NCBI GenBank assembly: GCA_002478765.1
Contig: DLQO01000002.1
Coordinates: 911 to 64,910, forward strand
Origin: Flavobacteriales bacterium UBA7430
GTDB lineage: Bacteria > Bacteroidota > Bacteroidia > Flavobacteriales > UBA7430
Reading direction: 5' to 3'
Length of the DNA stretch: 64,000 bases
The position numbers and the translations under genes are program-made. A model generated the notes under the pieces. That model had not been told where the DNA came from and searched no databases. It worked only from the letters and a program-made list of their open reading frames with translations. Each line of letters opens with the position of its first letter. The first letter of the stretch is position 1. Positions 40,977 through 52,223 of the stretch are shown in pieces.

Positions 40977-41381
40977 TTATTCTTTTTCTGATTTACTTCC
41001 CACCACGACTGTAACGTGATTTGAACGCTTTCTAATTCTGTGAGCTCTTCCCTGAGGAGCTGGACGTAAACGTTTCAATACTCGAGCACTGTCGACTTGA
41101 ATTTCTTTTACAAACAAACCGCTGTCTTCCATTCGAGCGTCTTCATTCTTTGCTTGCCAGTTGGCAACTGCTGAAAGAAGGAGCTTTTCTAACCGATTAG
41201 AGGCCTCTTTTGTGTTAAATTTCAATATCTGAAGAGCTTTGTTTACTTCAACTCCACGAACCAAATCAGCCACAAGACGCATTTTTCTCGGGGAAGTAGG
41301 GCAATTGTTTAGCTTTGCAAAAGCTACGTTTGAACGCGCTTCTTTCAACGCTACTGCCGTATTATGTTTTCTTTTTCCCAT
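40977..41381 (-). CDS. rplV: ribosomal protein uL22
   Basis: Protein that lines the nascent-peptide tunnel, 134 residues. It has [20 protein letters not shown] and the beta-hairpin segment [20 protein letters not shown] that reaches the tunnel. The tail is slightly longer than in E. coli. Gap to rpsS 18 bases. Confidence 0.99.
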   Translation of the reverse strand: MGKRKHNTAVALKEARSNVAFAKLNNCPTSPRKMRLVADLVRGVEVNKALQILKFNTKEASNRLEKLLLSAVANWQAKNEDARMEDSGLFVKEIQVDSARVLKRLRPAPQGRAHRIRKRSNHVTVVVGSKSEKE

Positions 41382-41399
41382 GATTAAGGCTTAATTCTG

Positions 41400-41678
41400 T
41401 TATCTTTTACCTTTATCTTTTTTACCGCCATGACCTCTATAGGTACGGGTAAGGGCGAATTCGCCCAACTTATGACCTACCATGTTTTCTGTTACGAATA
41501 CAGGTATGAACTGACGACCATTGTGTACAGCTATCGTTTGGCCAACAAAATCAGGCGTAATCATTGAGGCTCTTGACCAAGTTTTGATTACCGATTTTTT
41601 GTTTGCCGCAGCATTTGCTAGAACTTTCTTCTCTAGCTTAAAGTGTACGTAAGGTCCTTTTTTTAGTGAACGCGCCAT
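41400..41678 (-). CDS. rpsS: ribosomal protein uS19
   Basis: Small-subunit head protein, 92 residues: [39 protein letters not shown] and [20 protein letters not shown]. All typical; a gap of 6 bases follows rplB. Confidence 0.99.
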   Translation of the reverse strand: MARSLKKGPYVHFKLEKKVLANAAANKKSVIKTWSRASMITPDFVGQTIAVHNGRQFIPVFVTENMVGHKLGEFALTRTYRGHGGKKDKGKR

Positions 41679-41684
41679 AACTTT

Positions 41685-42509
<825 letters not shown>

Positions 42510-42516
42510 AACTTAA

Positions 42517-42807
42517 TTAAATATTGCTATAAAAATCAATACTTTCTCCTTCAGCTATATCTACGATAGCTTTTTTGTAAGAATTGGTTCTACCACTAAC
42601 AACGCCACCCTTTGTGTTTCGGGATTTAGCCTTACCAGGATACACCATCGTTCTTACTTTTTCAACAGAGACGCCGTACATCTTCTCTACAGCATCCTTG
42701 ATTTCGAGCTTATTAGCTCTTCGATCAACGATAAACCCAAAGCGATTAAACTTTTCGCTATCATCTGTCATCTTCTCGGTAATTACCGGTTTAATAAGAA
42801 TGTTCAT
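42517..42807 (-). CDS. rplW: ribosomal protein uL23
   Basis: Exit-site protein that docks trigger factor and signal recognition particle, 96 residues: ILIKPVITEKMTDDSEKFNR, VDRRANKLEIKDAVEKMYGV. Normal length and place between rplD and rplB. Confidence 0.99.
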   Translation of the reverse strand: MNILIKPVITEKMTDDSEKFNRFGFIVDRRANKLEIKDAVEKMYGVSVEKVRTMVYPGKAKSRNTKGGVVSGRTNSYKKAIVDIAEGESIDFYSNI

Positions 42808-42814
42808 CGTCTGT

Positions 42815-43441
42815 TTAACTTAAAATGTTCTCTATTTTCTCTACAGCTCCCTCAGTCAATAAAACCGTCCCAGAATTAAGAATCTTGTAAGTACTTAATT
42901 CTGAGGCTGTTACTACTTGGGTGCGTTGTAAATTTCGCGACGACAAATATACATTTTTATTCGTATCCGCAAGGACTAACAACGTTTTTTTGCCGCTAAG
43001 ACCAAGGTCTCCTATCATCTTTGAATAAGAAGAAGTTTTCGGAGATTCGAAACTGAAATTTTCTAAAACTACAATAGCCTCTTCTTTTGCTTTAATCGTA
43101 AAAGCAGATTTACGAGCTAAAGTCTTCAACTTTTTATTCAATTTGAAAGAATAATTTCTTGGACGTGGTCCAAAAGCACGACCACCACCACGAAATACAG
43201 GAGACTTAATACTACCTGCACGTGCTGTACCCGTACCTTTTTGTTTCTTAATCTTTCGAGTACTACCTGTAATCTCCGCTCTTTCTTTAGACTTGTGTGT
43301 CCCCTGGCGTTGGTTGGCCAAATACTGTTTCACATCTAAATATACAGCGTGATCGTTAGGCTCGATGGCGTAAATCGCTTCGTTTAAAGATACTTTTCTT
43401 CCTGTATCTTTACCTGAAATATCTAATACTACTGTTTCCAT
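42815..43441 (-). CDS. rplD: ribosomal protein uL4
   Basis: Large-subunit tunnel protein, 208 residues. The tunnel loop contains [20 protein letters not shown] and [17 protein letters not shown]. In E. coli L4 also represses the S10 operon; no leader site can be recognised here. Its ATG shares one base with the rplC stop (TAATG). Confidence 0.99.
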   Translation of the reverse strand: METVVLDISGKDTGRKVSLNEAIYAIEPNDHAVYLDVKQYLANQRQGTHKSKERAEITGSTRKIKKQKGTGTARAGSIKSPVFRGGGRAFGPRPRNYSFKLNKKLKTLARKSAFTIKAKEEAIVVLENFSFESPKTSSYSKMIGDLGLSGKKTLLVLADTNKNVYLSSRNLQRTQVVTASELSTYKILNSGTVLLTEGAVEKIENILS

Positions 43442-44058
43442 TATTTCTCGATCGTTAAGAGTGAGTTTTTGGGTCCTGGTACAGAACCCTTAACAACTAA
43501 AAGGTTTTTATCCTTAAGCACTTTTAAGACCTCTAGATTGGCAACCGTAACTTGATCACCACCCATACGTCCTGCCATGCGCATTCCTTTGAATACACGT
43601 GCAGGGTACGAAGCCGCACCAATAGAACCTGGGGCACGTAAACGATTGTGCTGACCGTGCGTAGCATCACCTACACCACGGAAACCATGACGTTTTACAA
43701 CCCCTTGAAAACCTTTACCCTTTGATACACCAGTTACATCAACATATTCACCTTCGACGAAAAGCTCAACGTCAACAACATCACCTAAACTTAGTTCTGA
43801 ATCGAAACCATCGAATTCTTGAACTTTAACTTTAGGGGTTGTCTTAGCTTTTGCAAAGTGACCCGTAAGTGCCTTACCGGTATTCTTTGCTTTCTTTTCG
43901 CCATAACCCAGCTGAATAGCCTCGTAACCGTCTGTGTCGAGGGTTCTAACCTGTGTTACTACACAAGGACCAACTTCTAAAACCGTACAAGGGATGTTCT
44001 TCCCTTGTTCGTTGAAGATACTGGTCATTCCTACTTTTTTTCCAATTAAACCTGGCAT
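43441..44058 (-). CDS. rplC: ribosomal protein uL3
   Basis: Early assembly protein of the large subunit, 205 residues. It starts [20 protein letters not shown] and has the long loop [20 protein letters not shown] reaching the peptidyl transferase centre, then [20 protein letters not shown]. Full length. It follows rpsJ by 25 bases. Confidence 0.99.
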   Translation of the reverse strand: MPGLIGKKVGMTSIFNEQGKNIPCTVLEVGPCVVTQVRTLDTDGYEAIQLGYGEKKAKNTGKALTGHFAKAKTTPKVKVQEFDGFDSELSLGDVVDVELFVEGEYVDVTGVSKGKGFQGVVKRHGFRGVGDATHGQHNRLRAPGSIGAASYPARVFKGMRMAGRMGGDQVTVANLEVLKVLKDKNLLVVKGSVPGPKNSLLTIEK

Positions 44059-44083
44059 TTTTGTTTATTTAATGGATAAATAA

Positions 44084-44389
44084 TTAAACCTTGATTTCTA
44101 CTTCAACACCACTTGGCAACTCTAATCTCATCAAAGCATCAACTGTTTTTGACGAGGAGTTGTAGATGTCTAGTAAACGTTTGTAAGAGCTCAATTCGAA
44201 CTGCTCACGTGCTTTCTTGTTCACGTGTGGCGAACGAAGAACTGTATAAATTCTTTTGTGCGTTGGCAATGGGATTGGCCCATTAACAACAGCACCTGTA
44301 GTCTTAACAGTTTTTACGATCTTCTCAGCAGACTTATCTACTAAGTTGTGGTCGTAAGACTTTAGTTTGATTCTAATCTTTTGACTCAT
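44084..44389 (-). CDS. rpsJ: ribosomal protein uS10
   Basis: Small-subunit protein, also the NusE antitermination factor that pairs with NusB and NusG. The 101 residues include [40 protein letters not shown] and a normal C-terminus. It follows fusA by 10 bases with no visible separate promoter, so the str and S10 groups appear fused. Confidence 0.99.
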   Translation of the reverse strand: MSQKIRIKLKSYDHNLVDKSAEKIVKTVKTTGAVVNGPIPLPTHKRIYTVLRSPHVNKKAREQFELSSYKRLLDIYNSSSKTVDALMRLELPSGVEVEIKV

Positions 44390-44399
44390 TATATCCGAA

Positions 44400-46514
44400 T
44401 TAAGAGTTACCGTTAACTTTAGAAATCACATCTTCAGCGATGTTCTTTGGACAATCATCGTAGTGAGAAAACTCCATCGTTGAAGTTGCTCTACCTGATG
44501 TTACCGTACGCAATGCGGTAACGTATCCAAACATCTCTGAAAGAGGTACATTTGCTTTAATCACTTGTGCACCGTTACGTGAATCCATACCTGCAACTTG
44601 ACCTCTTCTTCGGTTCAAGTCGGCTACAACATCACCCATATTAACTTCCGGTGTAACTACCTCAAGTTTCATTATAGGCTCTAACAATGTAGGTGTTGCT
44701 TTCTTACAAGCGCCTTTATACCCAATCTTTGCAGCAAGTTCAAATGACAAAGCGTCTGAATCGACAGCATGGAAAGAACCATCAAAAAGAGTTACTTTCA
44801 AGCTGTCCATTGGATAACCGGCTAAAGGACCGTTAACCATAGCTTGTTGGAAACCTTTTTGAACGGACGGAATAAATTCTCTTGGAATAGAACCACCTTT
44901 AATCTTATCAACAAACTCCAGCCCTTCCTTCACTTCCTCACCTTCTGCCGCAACAACAGGCTCGATTGTAAATTGGATGTCGGCAAATTTACCTTTACCA
45001 CCGGATTGTTTCTTGTAAGTCTCTCTGTGATCAACTGTAGCACGGATAGCCTCTTTATATTGTACTTGAGGTGCACCTTGATTACATTCAACCTTAAACT
45101 CACGCTTCATACGATCAATAAGAATATCCAAGTGAAGCTCTCCCATACCAGAAATTACAGTTTGACCTGTTTCATCATTGGTTGCTACACGGAATGTTGG
45201 ATCTTCTTCGGAAAGTTTACCTAATGCAAGACCCATCTTATCCATATCGGCTTTTGTTTTAGGCTCAACCGCGATACCAATTACTGGTTCAGGGAAAGAC
45301 ATTGATTCAAGAATGATTGGTTCTTTCTCAGAGTATAAAGTATCACCCGTACGAATGTCCTTAAAACCTACACCTGCACCAATATCTCCAGCACCAATGT
45401 TAGCTATTGCATTTTGTTTGTTAGAGTGCATTTGGAAAATTCTAGAAATGCGCTCTTTCTTACCTGTTCTGGAATTCCAAACATAAGACCCTGCATCTAG
45501 ATTCCCAGAGTAAACTCTGAAGAAACATAGACGACCCACAAATGGATCGGTTGCGATTTTAAAAGCTAAGGCTGCAAAGGGTTCATTTACATCAGGCTTA
45601 CGCTCTTCCTCTTCTTCTGTTTTAGGATTGGTTCCAACGATAGACTCGATATCCATTGGAGACGGTAAGAATTCCATAACAGCATCCAATACCGCCTGAA
45701 CTCCTTTATTCTTGAAAGCTGAACCACAGAACATTGGAGTAATCTTCATGTCGTGAACAGCCGCTTTGATGGCAGCTTCAATCTCATCTTGAGTAATTGA
45801 ATCTGGATCGTCAAAGAACTTCTCCATGAGGTTATCATCATATTCTGCTACAGATTCGATTAATTTCTCTCTCCATTCTGCAACAACATCAACCAAATCC
45901 TCAGGGATTTCAATTTCATCATAGGTCATTCCCTGCGTGTCATCATTCCAAACAATTGCTTTGTTTGAAATCAAATCAACCACACCTTTAAATGTATCCT
46001 CTGCACCTATTGGCACTTGAAGAGGCACCGGGTGTGCACCTAATCGCTCTTTAACTTGTGCAACAACATTAAAGAAGTCTGCACCAGCACGGTCCATTTT
46101 ATTAACGAAACCGATACGTGGAACATTGTATTTATCAGCTTGTCGCCATACTGTTTCTGATTGAGGCTCAACGCCACCTACAGCACAGAATAAAGCAACA
46201 GCGCCATCCAAAACACGTAATGAACGCTCTACCTCTACGGTAAAGTCAACGTGACCTGGGGTATCAATAATATTCATTTGGTAGTCACTTTCGCGATACT
46301 TCCAAAAACAAGTTGTCGCAGCAGAAGTAATGGTTATACCTCTTTCCTGCTCTTGTTCCATCCAGTCCATTGTAGCGGCACCATCGTGAACTTCACCTAT
46401 TTTGTGAGAAACTCCGGTATAATATAATACACGCTCTGTCGTAGTGGTTTTTCCGGCATCAATATGTGCCATAATACCGATGTTACGAGTAAATTTTAGA
46501 TCTCTTTTAGCCAT
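44400..46514 (-). CDS. fusA: elongation factor G
   Basis: GTPase that moves tRNA and mRNA after peptide bond formation, 704 residues. G motifs: [15 protein letters not shown] (P-loop), [14 protein letters not shown] (switch I end), [13 protein letters not shown] and NKMDRAGAD. Domains II to V follow, ending with the domain IV/V segments [20 protein letters not shown] and [15 protein letters not shown]. It lies between rpsG and rpsJ; tuf is not adjacent. Confidence 0.99.
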   Translation of the reverse strand: MAKRDLKFTRNIGIMAHIDAGKTTTTERVLYYTGVSHKIGEVHDGAATMDWMEQEQERGITITSAATTCFWKYRESDYQMNIIDTPGHVDFTVEVERSLRVLDGAVALFCAVGGVEPQSETVWRQADKYNVPRIGFVNKMDRAGADFFNVVAQVKERLGAHPVPLQVPIGAEDTFKGVVDLISNKAIVWNDDTQGMTYDEIEIPEDLVDVVAEWREKLIESVAEYDDNLMEKFFDDPDSITQDEIEAAIKAAVHDMKITPMFCGSAFKNKGVQAVLDAVMEFLPSPMDIESIVGTNPKTEEEEERKPDVNEPFAALAFKIATDPFVGRLCFFRVYSGNLDAGSYVWNSRTGKKERISRIFQMHSNKQNAIANIGAGDIGAGVGFKDIRTGDTLYSEKEPIILESMSFPEPVIGIAVEPKTKADMDKMGLALGKLSEEDPTFRVATNDETGQTVISGMGELHLDILIDRMKREFKVECNQGAPQVQYKEAIRATVDHRETYKKQSGGKGKFADIQFTIEPVVAAEGEEVKEGLEFVDKIKGGSIPREFIPSVQKGFQQAMVNGPLAGYPMDSLKVTLFDGSFHAVDSDALSFELAAKIGYKGACKKATPTLLEPIMKLEVVTPEVNMGDVVADLNRRRGQVAGMDSRNGAQVIKANVPLSEMFGYVTALRTVTSGRATSTMEFSHYDDCPKNIAEDVISKVNGNS

Positions 46515-46533
46515 TTTCTTAACTCTTTAAAAT

Positions 46534-47007
46534 TTAAAATCTAAAATGGGAGAACGCCTTATTAGCTTCCGCCATACGGTGAACATCAGTTTTCTTCTTA
46601 ACAGACGCGCCCTCTTCACGAGAGGCAGCCAGAACTTCATTAGCCAATCTCAGCGCCATGGTCTTTTCATTACGCTTACGCGTAAAAGATATTAACCATT
46701 TCATGCCTAAAGACAACTTCCTGTCTGGACGAATCTGCATTGGAATTTGGAAAGTAGCTCCACCCACTCTTCTACTACGTACTTCTACGTGAGGGGTAAC
46801 GTTTTGCAACGCTTTTTTGAAGATTTCCAATCCAGTCTCTTCGTCTCCGCTCTTCTCTTCTACGATATCCATTGCATCGTAAAAAATTCTGAACGCAGTA
46901 CTCTTCTTACCATCTAACATCAGGTTATTAACGAAACGTGTAACTGTTGTGTCGTTAAACCTTGGGTCTGGTAACAAGATTCTTTTTTTAGCTTTTGCTT
47001 TTCTCAT
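46534..47007 (-). CDS. rpsG: ribosomal protein uS7
   Basis: Small-subunit head organiser, 157 residues. It has [40 protein letters not shown] and a C-terminus that would reach the E site. Gap of 26 bases after rpsL. In E. coli S7 regulates the str operon; the hairpin cannot be recognised here. Confidence 0.99.
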   Translation of the reverse strand: MRKAKAKKRILLPDPRFNDTTVTRFVNNLMLDGKKSTAFRIFYDAMDIVEEKSGDEETGLEIFKKALQNVTPHVEVRSRRVGGATFQIPMQIRPDRKLSLGMKWLISFTRKRNEKTMALRLANEVLAASREEGASVKKKTDVHRMAEANKAFSHFRF

Positions 47008-47033
47008 TTTACTTTTTCTTCAGATTCCTCTGA

Positions 47034-47408
47034 TTACTTTTTAGGTTTTTTAGCTCCGTACTTAGAACGTCTCTGGGTACGCCCATCAACACCTGCTGTA
47101 TCCAAAGCACCACGAACGATGTGGTAACGAACACCAGGAAGATCTTTTACTCTTCCACCACGTACCAAAACGATTGAGTGCTCTTGTAAGTTGTGTCCTT
47201 CACCCGGTATATATGCATTTACTTCGTTTCCATTCGTCAACCTTACCCTAGCAACTTTACGCATCGCAGAGTTAGGTTTCTTAGGAGTCGTAGTATATAC
47301 ACGAGTACAAACACCTCTTCTTTGAGGACAAGCATCTAATGCGGCCGATTTACTTTTTTTAGTAAACTTTTCGCGACCTTTTCGTACCAACTGCTGAATA
47401 GTAGGCAT
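47034..47408 (-). CDS. rpsL: ribosomal protein uS12
   Basis: Decoding-centre protein of 124 residues. The streptomycin-relevant segments are the unmutated types: [20 protein letters not shown] (Lys after TPK) and [18 protein letters not shown]. First gene of the long translation block; its ATG lies about 57 bases downstream of a good promoter (47466-47495). Confidence 0.99.
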   Translation of the reverse strand: MPTIQQLVRKGREKFTKKSKSAALDACPQRRGVCTRVYTTTPKKPNSAMRKVARVRLTNGNEVNAYIPGEGHNLQEHSIVLVRGGRVKDLPGVRYHIVRGALDTAGVDGRTQRRSKYGAKKPKK

Positions 47409-47465
47409 ATTGCTTTTTTTGTTTATAATTCGTTAACTTCAACATTCCCTAATTTTTAGGGACTG

Positions 47466-47495
47466 CAAATGTATAACTTTTAAGCTAGTTTGCAA
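47466..47495 (-). promoter_or_regulatory. promoter of the str-S10-spc-alpha block
   Basis: On the minus strand TTG (47493-47495) and TACATTTG (47466-47473) are 19 bases apart, matching the Bacteroidota consensus TTG-N19-TAnnTTTG. The -7 box is followed by CA. The transcript would start about 50 bases before rpsL, and no other candidate with both halves is seen in the 17.6 kb block downstream. Confidence 0.68.
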
Positions 47496-47685
47496 GTAGG
47501 GTATCCCTTTTATTTATCTGGACTTTTTCTTTTGGAAAAAAACAGATCAGAATGGGAGGGGCACCTGGAGTGATGAATTGATAAATGACACCTCAGGCAT
47601 CGTTGTAAATAAGGTAAACAAAGAATCCAGGGCTAGACTAAACAAAGGAATGTATCCCTAAATTGATAAAAAACAGGGCATATAT

Positions 47686-48120
47686 TTAGATCAAAAATAA
47701 AAAGGATGAAATGCTAACAGACCAAAGAATGACTGAAATAGCCATAACAGCCAAAGTCATTTTTTTTTGATTGTTAAAAAATCGTGCAGCTAAAAATGCG
47801 CCAACAGGAATTGATATTAATACGGGTGAGAAAATACTCAATCCAAACAAACCATAGTTTCGAATTACGTTGACAAAGAATTTATTCTTCTTCGTGAAAA
47901 TCTTTTTTTTCTTTTTGATGGGCTTAAAAAAGTTTGGGAAAAAATTAACAATTCTTGTTGCTAGGTTGTAAAACAAAAAAACACCGAAAATCCCTCCCAA
48001 CGAACTTACAGCGACTGTACCTAAATAGGAGAATCCAATAGACTTAGCTAGTATCGGACCTGCGAAAAACTTCACTGAACTCAACAAGAAAACACTCAAT
48101 ATTTCAATCAAAAACTCCAT
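47686..48120 (-). CDS. membrane protein of unknown function in a polysaccharide operon
   Basis: Small integral membrane protein of 144 residues with about four hydrophobic segments and a highly basic cytoplasmic loop (KPIKKKKKIFTKKNK, residues 66-80). RNYGLFGLSIFSPVLISIPVGAFLAARFF resembles the repeated motif of small DedA-like or small-multidrug-export-like proteins, but the match is too weak to name it. No function is assigned. It follows the acetyltransferase-like gene by 8 bases and ends the four-gene unit starting with wecB. Confidence 0.6.
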   Translation of the reverse strand: MEFLIEILSVFLLSSVKFFAGPILAKSIGFSYLGTVAVSSLGGIFGVFLFYNLATRIVNFFPNFFKPIKKKKKIFTKKNKFFVNVIRNYGLFGLSIFSPVLISIPVGAFLAARFFNNQKKMTLAVMAISVILWSVSISSFLFLI

Positions 48121-48128
48121 GAAACTGT

Positions 48129-49043
48129 CTATTTTAAATATTTTACAACCAAGGGTAGACGATTAATCTTCAAGGTCTGATAAGAAGCGTTTTCTGAACC
48201 AAATCCCTTGTAAAAACGGAACAGATTTAAATCGTTAGATCCTTCAAAATCAAACACAAAAGAACTGTTTGCAGATGACTTTATGAACTCATCAATCAAA
48301 AACGGCATCGCAGCACAATCTTTCCCCTCCTTACTATTCCCCGTAAACAAAAGAATAATCCTATTGAGTCCAAACAATAAAAACATCCCAGCAATAGGTC
48401 TATTTCCCTCGTCATAAGCCATCCAAACTTGACCACAATGCTTATAAATAGCAACATGCATAACTTGCTCTAGAACTTTATAATCATTCGATGATAAATG
48501 GTTCAGAGAACTCCCTTTATCCGACTTAAATAACTGTATTAAATTTTTAGGAGCATCATTTTTGAACACCTCTAAACCTGATAAGTTCGCTTTTCTCAAA
48601 TTCCTCTTCAAATTCTTTGAATAGTGTAGAATTTGATCCTGATAGGGCTTATCGAGTTTTAACAACAAATTATTATTCTCTGTCAAACGAATTGAATCTT
48701 GCTCCTTGACCGCTGCCTGATGATTCATGTTAAGCACTACAAACCTATATTCTTTTGGGATTTTAGCTATAAAATCATCTATTCTCCTCAACCCTTTGTA
48801 TGTTTTGGAAAACAACCCAAGTTGTTGGATCCAGGAGGGTGTATAAGCATACGTAAAGGTGTATTTTTTTCGAGTTGGTAATGGGAAAACGGCTTCGTAA
48901 TCATTCAAGATTAGAGCGTTCCACTGCTCAACGACAATGTCTAAATACCAAGAAAAAGCATAAGGCATCGAATTTACTGAGTTCTTAATACAGTCATCCC
49001 ACCTGTCTGTATCCACTTCATTATGTTTCAAAAAACGTATCAT
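48129..49043 (-). CDS. FemAB/GNAT-like acyltransferase
   Basis: A 304-residue protein with the pattern of the FemAB/CelD-type acetyltransferase group: a first half with YAFSWYLDIVVEQWNALIL and LPTRKKYTFTYAYTPSWIQQ, then a basic helix (HYSKNLKRNLRKANL), and a second GNAT-like half with AGMFLLFGLNRIILLFTGNS and FVFDFEGSNDLNLFRFYKGF. Proteins of this group transfer acyl or aminoacyl groups to sugars or cell-wall precursors. The operon with wecB and a deacetylase suggests modification of a surface polysaccharide. Its ATG overlaps the stop of the deacetylase gene in an ATGA. Confidence 0.78.
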   Translation of the reverse strand: MIRFLKHNEVDTDRWDDCIKNSVNSMPYAFSWYLDIVVEQWNALILNDYEAVFPLPTRKKYTFTYAYTPSWIQQLGLFSKTYKGLRRIDDFIAKIPKEYRFVVLNMNHQAAVKEQDSIRLTENNNLLLKLDKPYQDQILHYSKNLKRNLRKANLSGLEVFKNDAPKNLIQLFKSDKGSSLNHLSSNDYKVLEQVMHVAIYKHCGQVWMAYDEGNRPIAGMFLLFGLNRIILLFTGNSKEGKDCAAMPFLIDEFIKSSANSSFVFDFEGSNDLNLFRFYKGFGSENASYQTLKINRLPLVVKYLK

Positions 49044-50344
49044 CGACTTGCCTCCTCTAATGTAAATTCATATACTTGATTCCACTCTTGCCAGTTGCGA
49101 TTATCACTAACCGTCTCATTGTGCCACAAACTCATAAAAACACCATCAACCTTTTTAACACGATCCATAAGCTCCTTCACTAAGTATTGTGCATCATCGA
49201 CTGGAAGATTCATATATTCATTGAGTGTTCCATCCATGACAGCAAATGGTCGGAGTAAAAGTTTTGTTTCAACTTCCATATCTAAATCATAAAAGTAAAA
49301 AGGTAGTGAGGTACCTGCCCTAAAACCAACCTCAGACGCATAGCCCATTGTATAATCTTCACGAATACCTAAATCTATAATTCGACGATAAGTCATGGGT
49401 AAATCAAGCCTTAAAAAATGCTGTCGACTTCTTTTAATTTCACGTTTGACTGTATGCTCCAGTCGTTTAATTTCTACAAGTAATTGATCTGGATGTGCGT
49501 TTGAGCCCCATGAAGGATGAATACCTACCTTAGCGTAATCACTCATGGACTTTATCAGTGACTGAAATCTCTTACTAGTGTAACCGATGTTTTTGTCATT
49601 GTGGCCATAATCTGCTAGTAGAAAAAAATATATAGACTCAAACTTATATTTCTTTTGCAAACGAAGTAAATAATCAAAAGTATCGTAAGGATCTTTCTCC
49701 TTACCAAATAACACACGTACTCTTTGTGCAATTTCACTTACATCAAACTTCAATAAGGAACGAACGATACCACCAATAGACCTTATAGCACCTTTTTCCA
49801 AGTAACAGAAAGCGTTATCGACATCAATGGTGTTCACAAACTTAAATTGACGTGGTTCTGGCGTAAATTGGGGGAATTTAGCTTGCAAAGCTGCGACCAG
49901 ATCTTCAAGCCAATGCTCGATGATTGGTATTCTCAAAAACCCATTTTGGTAAGCCAAACTTTCTCTAGCCGGAAAACGCTGAAACCTATCTTTAATATGC
50001 GGCAAGTACTCTTCGTACCTACTGAGCAAATAAAAACTGGATGCAAACACATCAAAGGGTAAAGCTGAATTTTCAGATTGTCCAAAAAAGGCCTTTTGGC
50101 CATTCCAAGATTTAACCTGAATATCTTGATCAGAAATTCCTTTCTCAAACAAAATCGAATGGGAACGAAAGAACAATTCGTTTCCTAATGGGTTTTTGGT
50201 GTATGAAATTTTTATTCCATCATAAGCAATGAACTCTTCAACTTGAGTTGTAAAGCGAACCTCACAATTCATAAACTGCTGAAAAAGTGTTCTAAATATA
50301 TACCGAACACGAGAACTTATTTGATGTGTGTAAACTAAAATCAT
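49040..50344 (-). CDS. polysaccharide deacetylase-like protein (DUF7033/NodB-like)
   Basis: A 434-residue protein with an N-terminal domain (about 1-150) seen in Bacteroidota deacetylase-like proteins (PFDVFASSFYLLSRYEEYLP, ESLAYQNGFLRIPIIEHWLE), followed by a NodB-like catalytic region from about 165: KFVNTIDVDNAFCYLEKG (Asp motif), KVGIHPSWGSN (His), and RQHFLRLDLPMTYR. It probably removes N-acetyl groups from a polysaccharide, but the substrate is unknown. No signal peptide is visible, so it may act in the cytoplasm on a precursor. Overlaps wecB and the acyltransferase gene by four bases each. Confidence 0.8.
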   Translation of the reverse strand: MILVYTHQISSRVRYIFRTLFQQFMNCEVRFTTQVEEFIAYDGIKISYTKNPLGNELFFRSHSILFEKGISDQDIQVKSWNGQKAFFGQSENSALPFDVFASSFYLLSRYEEYLPHIKDRFQRFPARESLAYQNGFLRIPIIEHWLEDLVAALQAKFPQFTPEPRQFKFVNTIDVDNAFCYLEKGAIRSIGGIVRSLLKFDVSEIAQRVRVLFGKEKDPYDTFDYLLRLQKKYKFESIYFFLLADYGHNDKNIGYTSKRFQSLIKSMSDYAKVGIHPSWGSNAHPDQLLVEIKRLEHTVKREIKRSRQHFLRLDLPMTYRRIIDLGIREDYTMGYASEVGFRAGTSLPFYFYDLDMEVETKLLLRPFAVMDGTLNEYMNLPVDDAQYLVKELMDRVKKVDGVFMSLWHNETVSDNRNWQEWNQVYEFTLEEASR

Positions 50345-51471
50345 ACGAATGTGTTTGCAATTTTATTACAAATAAACTCAGCACTATTTCCATCACCAAA
50401 CAATTTTGGATAAGTTGTTTTTTTTGATTCTAGCAGGTGATATTTCTGTATGAAATCTTCAAAATTTACGTCCACCAGAAAAGCCACGCCCTGATTAATG
50501 ATTTCTACCCATTCCGTTTCAGACCTCAGAATCATACATGGTTTTTGAAAAAAATAAGCTTCTTTCTGTACGCCACCAGAATCCGTAATAACTAAATCGC
50601 AATTCTGCTCCAAAGCAATCATATCTGTGTATGATACTGGCTCTAATACATTTACATACCTATGGTTATTAAAAGCAAACCATTCCTCATCACTCAAATG
50701 GGTTTCTAAAGCTTTTTTCGTTCTCGGATGAACTGGGAATACCATACTTTTTTGAATTTCATCACAAAACATCATGAGTAATTCGCATATAGCTTTCAAT
50801 CGCATGGGGTCGTCTGTATTAGAGGGACGGTGTAAAGTCAATAGAATATATTCATCAAAACCCAGCTGATCAATTTTACTCTGATTTATTTTTTCTGAAA
50901 AGTAAAGCGAATTATCGTACATGACATCCCCACATAAATATACACCGGGAGTATCCATACTACACGCGCCAGAATGATGAATCAAACCCTCATTTTTCAG
51001 ATTATCAATAGCCGTTAAGCTTGGACAAAACAATAGAGAGGAACAATGATCCGTAAGTACTCTGTTGATTTCTTCGGGCATCACCTTATTGAATGATCGC
51101 AGCCCAGCTTCTACGTGTATCAGAGGAATATTAATCTTGGAAGCAACAAGAGCTCCAGCTAAAGTTGTATTCGTATCTCCGTACACCAATATAGCGCCCG
51201 GTTTTTCTTCAAAGATAACCTGCTCCAGTTTTTCAATTATTTCAGAAATTTGTGCCGCATGATTGTTGGCTACAAGTTTGAAGTGATGATTGGGAACAGG
51301 CAAATTCAATTCTTTAAAAAATACGGAAGACATATTTTCATCATAATGCTGTCCGCTGTGAACAATTACCTCTTCCAATCGATCAGAAAAAGAGCCTTGG
51401 ATTTGCCGACTAATAGCCGCAGATTTGATGAATTGTGGACGTGCTCCAATGAGCGTGAGTATTTTCAACAT
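50341..51471 (-). CDS. wecB: UDP-N-acetylglucosamine 2-epimerase, non-hydrolysing
   Basis: Converts UDP-GlcNAc to UDP-ManNAc for surface polysaccharide synthesis. The 376-residue GT-B-like enzyme has LIGARPQFIKSAAISRQI, HSGQHYDENMSSVFFKEL, HVEAGLRSFNKVMPEEINR and TDSGGVQKEAYFFQKPCM, all diagnostic. Length matches the family. It is the first gene of a unit of four, and its TGA overlaps the next ATG. A promoter-like box lies 18 bases ahead of the ATG. Confidence 0.95.
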   Translation of the reverse strand: MLKILTLIGARPQFIKSAAISRQIQGSFSDRLEEVIVHSGQHYDENMSSVFFKELNLPVPNHHFKLVANNHAAQISEIIEKLEQVIFEEKPGAILVYGDTNTTLAGALVASKINIPLIHVEAGLRSFNKVMPEEINRVLTDHCSSLLFCPSLTAIDNLKNEGLIHHSGACSMDTPGVYLCGDVMYDNSLYFSEKINQSKIDQLGFDEYILLTLHRPSNTDDPMRLKAICELLMMFCDEIQKSMVFPVHPRTKKALETHLSDEEWFAFNNHRYVNVLEPVSYTDMIALEQNCDLVITDSGGVQKEAYFFQKPCMILRSETEWVEIINQGVAFLVDVNFEDFIQKYHLLESKKTTYPKLFGDGNSAEFICNKIANTFV

Positions 51472-51488
51472 GCCCTGCTAAATTTATG

Positions 51489-51496
51489 CAAATATA
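51489..51496 (-). promoter_or_regulatory. putative -7 promoter element of wecB
   Basis: TATATTTG on the minus strand matches TAnnTTTG and is followed by CA, 17 bases ahead of the wecB ATG. It lies in the 35-base gap after radC. No matching TTG upstream was found. Confidence 0.42.
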
Positions 51497-51506
51497 ACGA
51501 AAAGCG

Positions 51507-52193
51507 CTACATTCTTCCTTCATCGGCGAAACTAAAATACGACTGGTCTGCAATTATCAGGTGGTCTAAAACCTGAATATCCATACATTGAGCCGCTTTC
51601 TTTATTTTATCCGTAATGAATACATCCGCAGGGCTTGGTGTTAAGGCTCCTGACGGGTGGTTGTGACAAAGAATTAAGCCCGTAGCATTCAATTCTAATG
51701 CACGCTTTAAAACAAGACGTACATCAACCACGGTGGATGTCATGCCTCCATCACTACTTTTCTCTTTAGCCAACACCTTATTTGCATTGCTTAAATAAAA
51801 AACCCAAAACTGTTCTGTTTGCAAATCTTCTAAGAGAGGTCTAATCAAATCAAAAGCATCAGCGCTCATCGTTATGATCGATTTACCCTCAGCTTCACTT
51901 AACCTTCTTCTTCGGCCTAACTCCAGAGCAGACATAAGGCCTATAGCTTTGGCTTTACCCATACCTTTGATACTTAGTAAATCTTTCATCCGAAGTTTAG
52001 CCAAGGTAGATAAATTATCATCGGCCAATGCCAATACATCTCGTGCAACAATCAGCGCAGACCTTTCGCGTGTCCCTGACTGAATTAGGATGGCTAATAA
52101 TTCCGTATCACTTAAGGATAAAGAACCCTTTTGAATGAATTTTTCACGAGGTCGGTCTTTCACAGACCATTGCTTTATAGTATTCTTGAACAT
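51507..52193 (-). CDS. radC: RadC family protein (JAB/MPN domain)
   Basis: A 228-residue RadC protein: an N-terminal segment with DRPREKFIQKGSLSLSDTEL, a helix-hairpin-helix near LLSIKGMGKAKAIGLMSALE, and a JAB metalloprotease-like domain with the HNHPSGALTPSPAD motif and D near the end. Once linked to DNA repair, the actual role of RadC is unclear. It is transcribed with or just after rpsT on the minus strand, but a hairpin terminator separates the two. Confidence 0.93.
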   Translation of the reverse strand: MFKNTIKQWSVKDRPREKFIQKGSLSLSDTELLAILIQSGTRERSALIVARDVLALADDNLSTLAKLRMKDLLSIKGMGKAKAIGLMSALELGRRRRLSEAEGKSIITMSADAFDLIRPLLEDLQTEQFWVFYLSNANKVLAKEKSSDGGMTSTVVDVRLVLKRALELNATGLILCHNHPSGALTPSPADVFITDKIKKAAQCMDIQVLDHLIIADQSYFSFADEGRM

Positions 52194-52223
52194 AATAATT
52201 ATATCATTTAAAATAAAGATATA

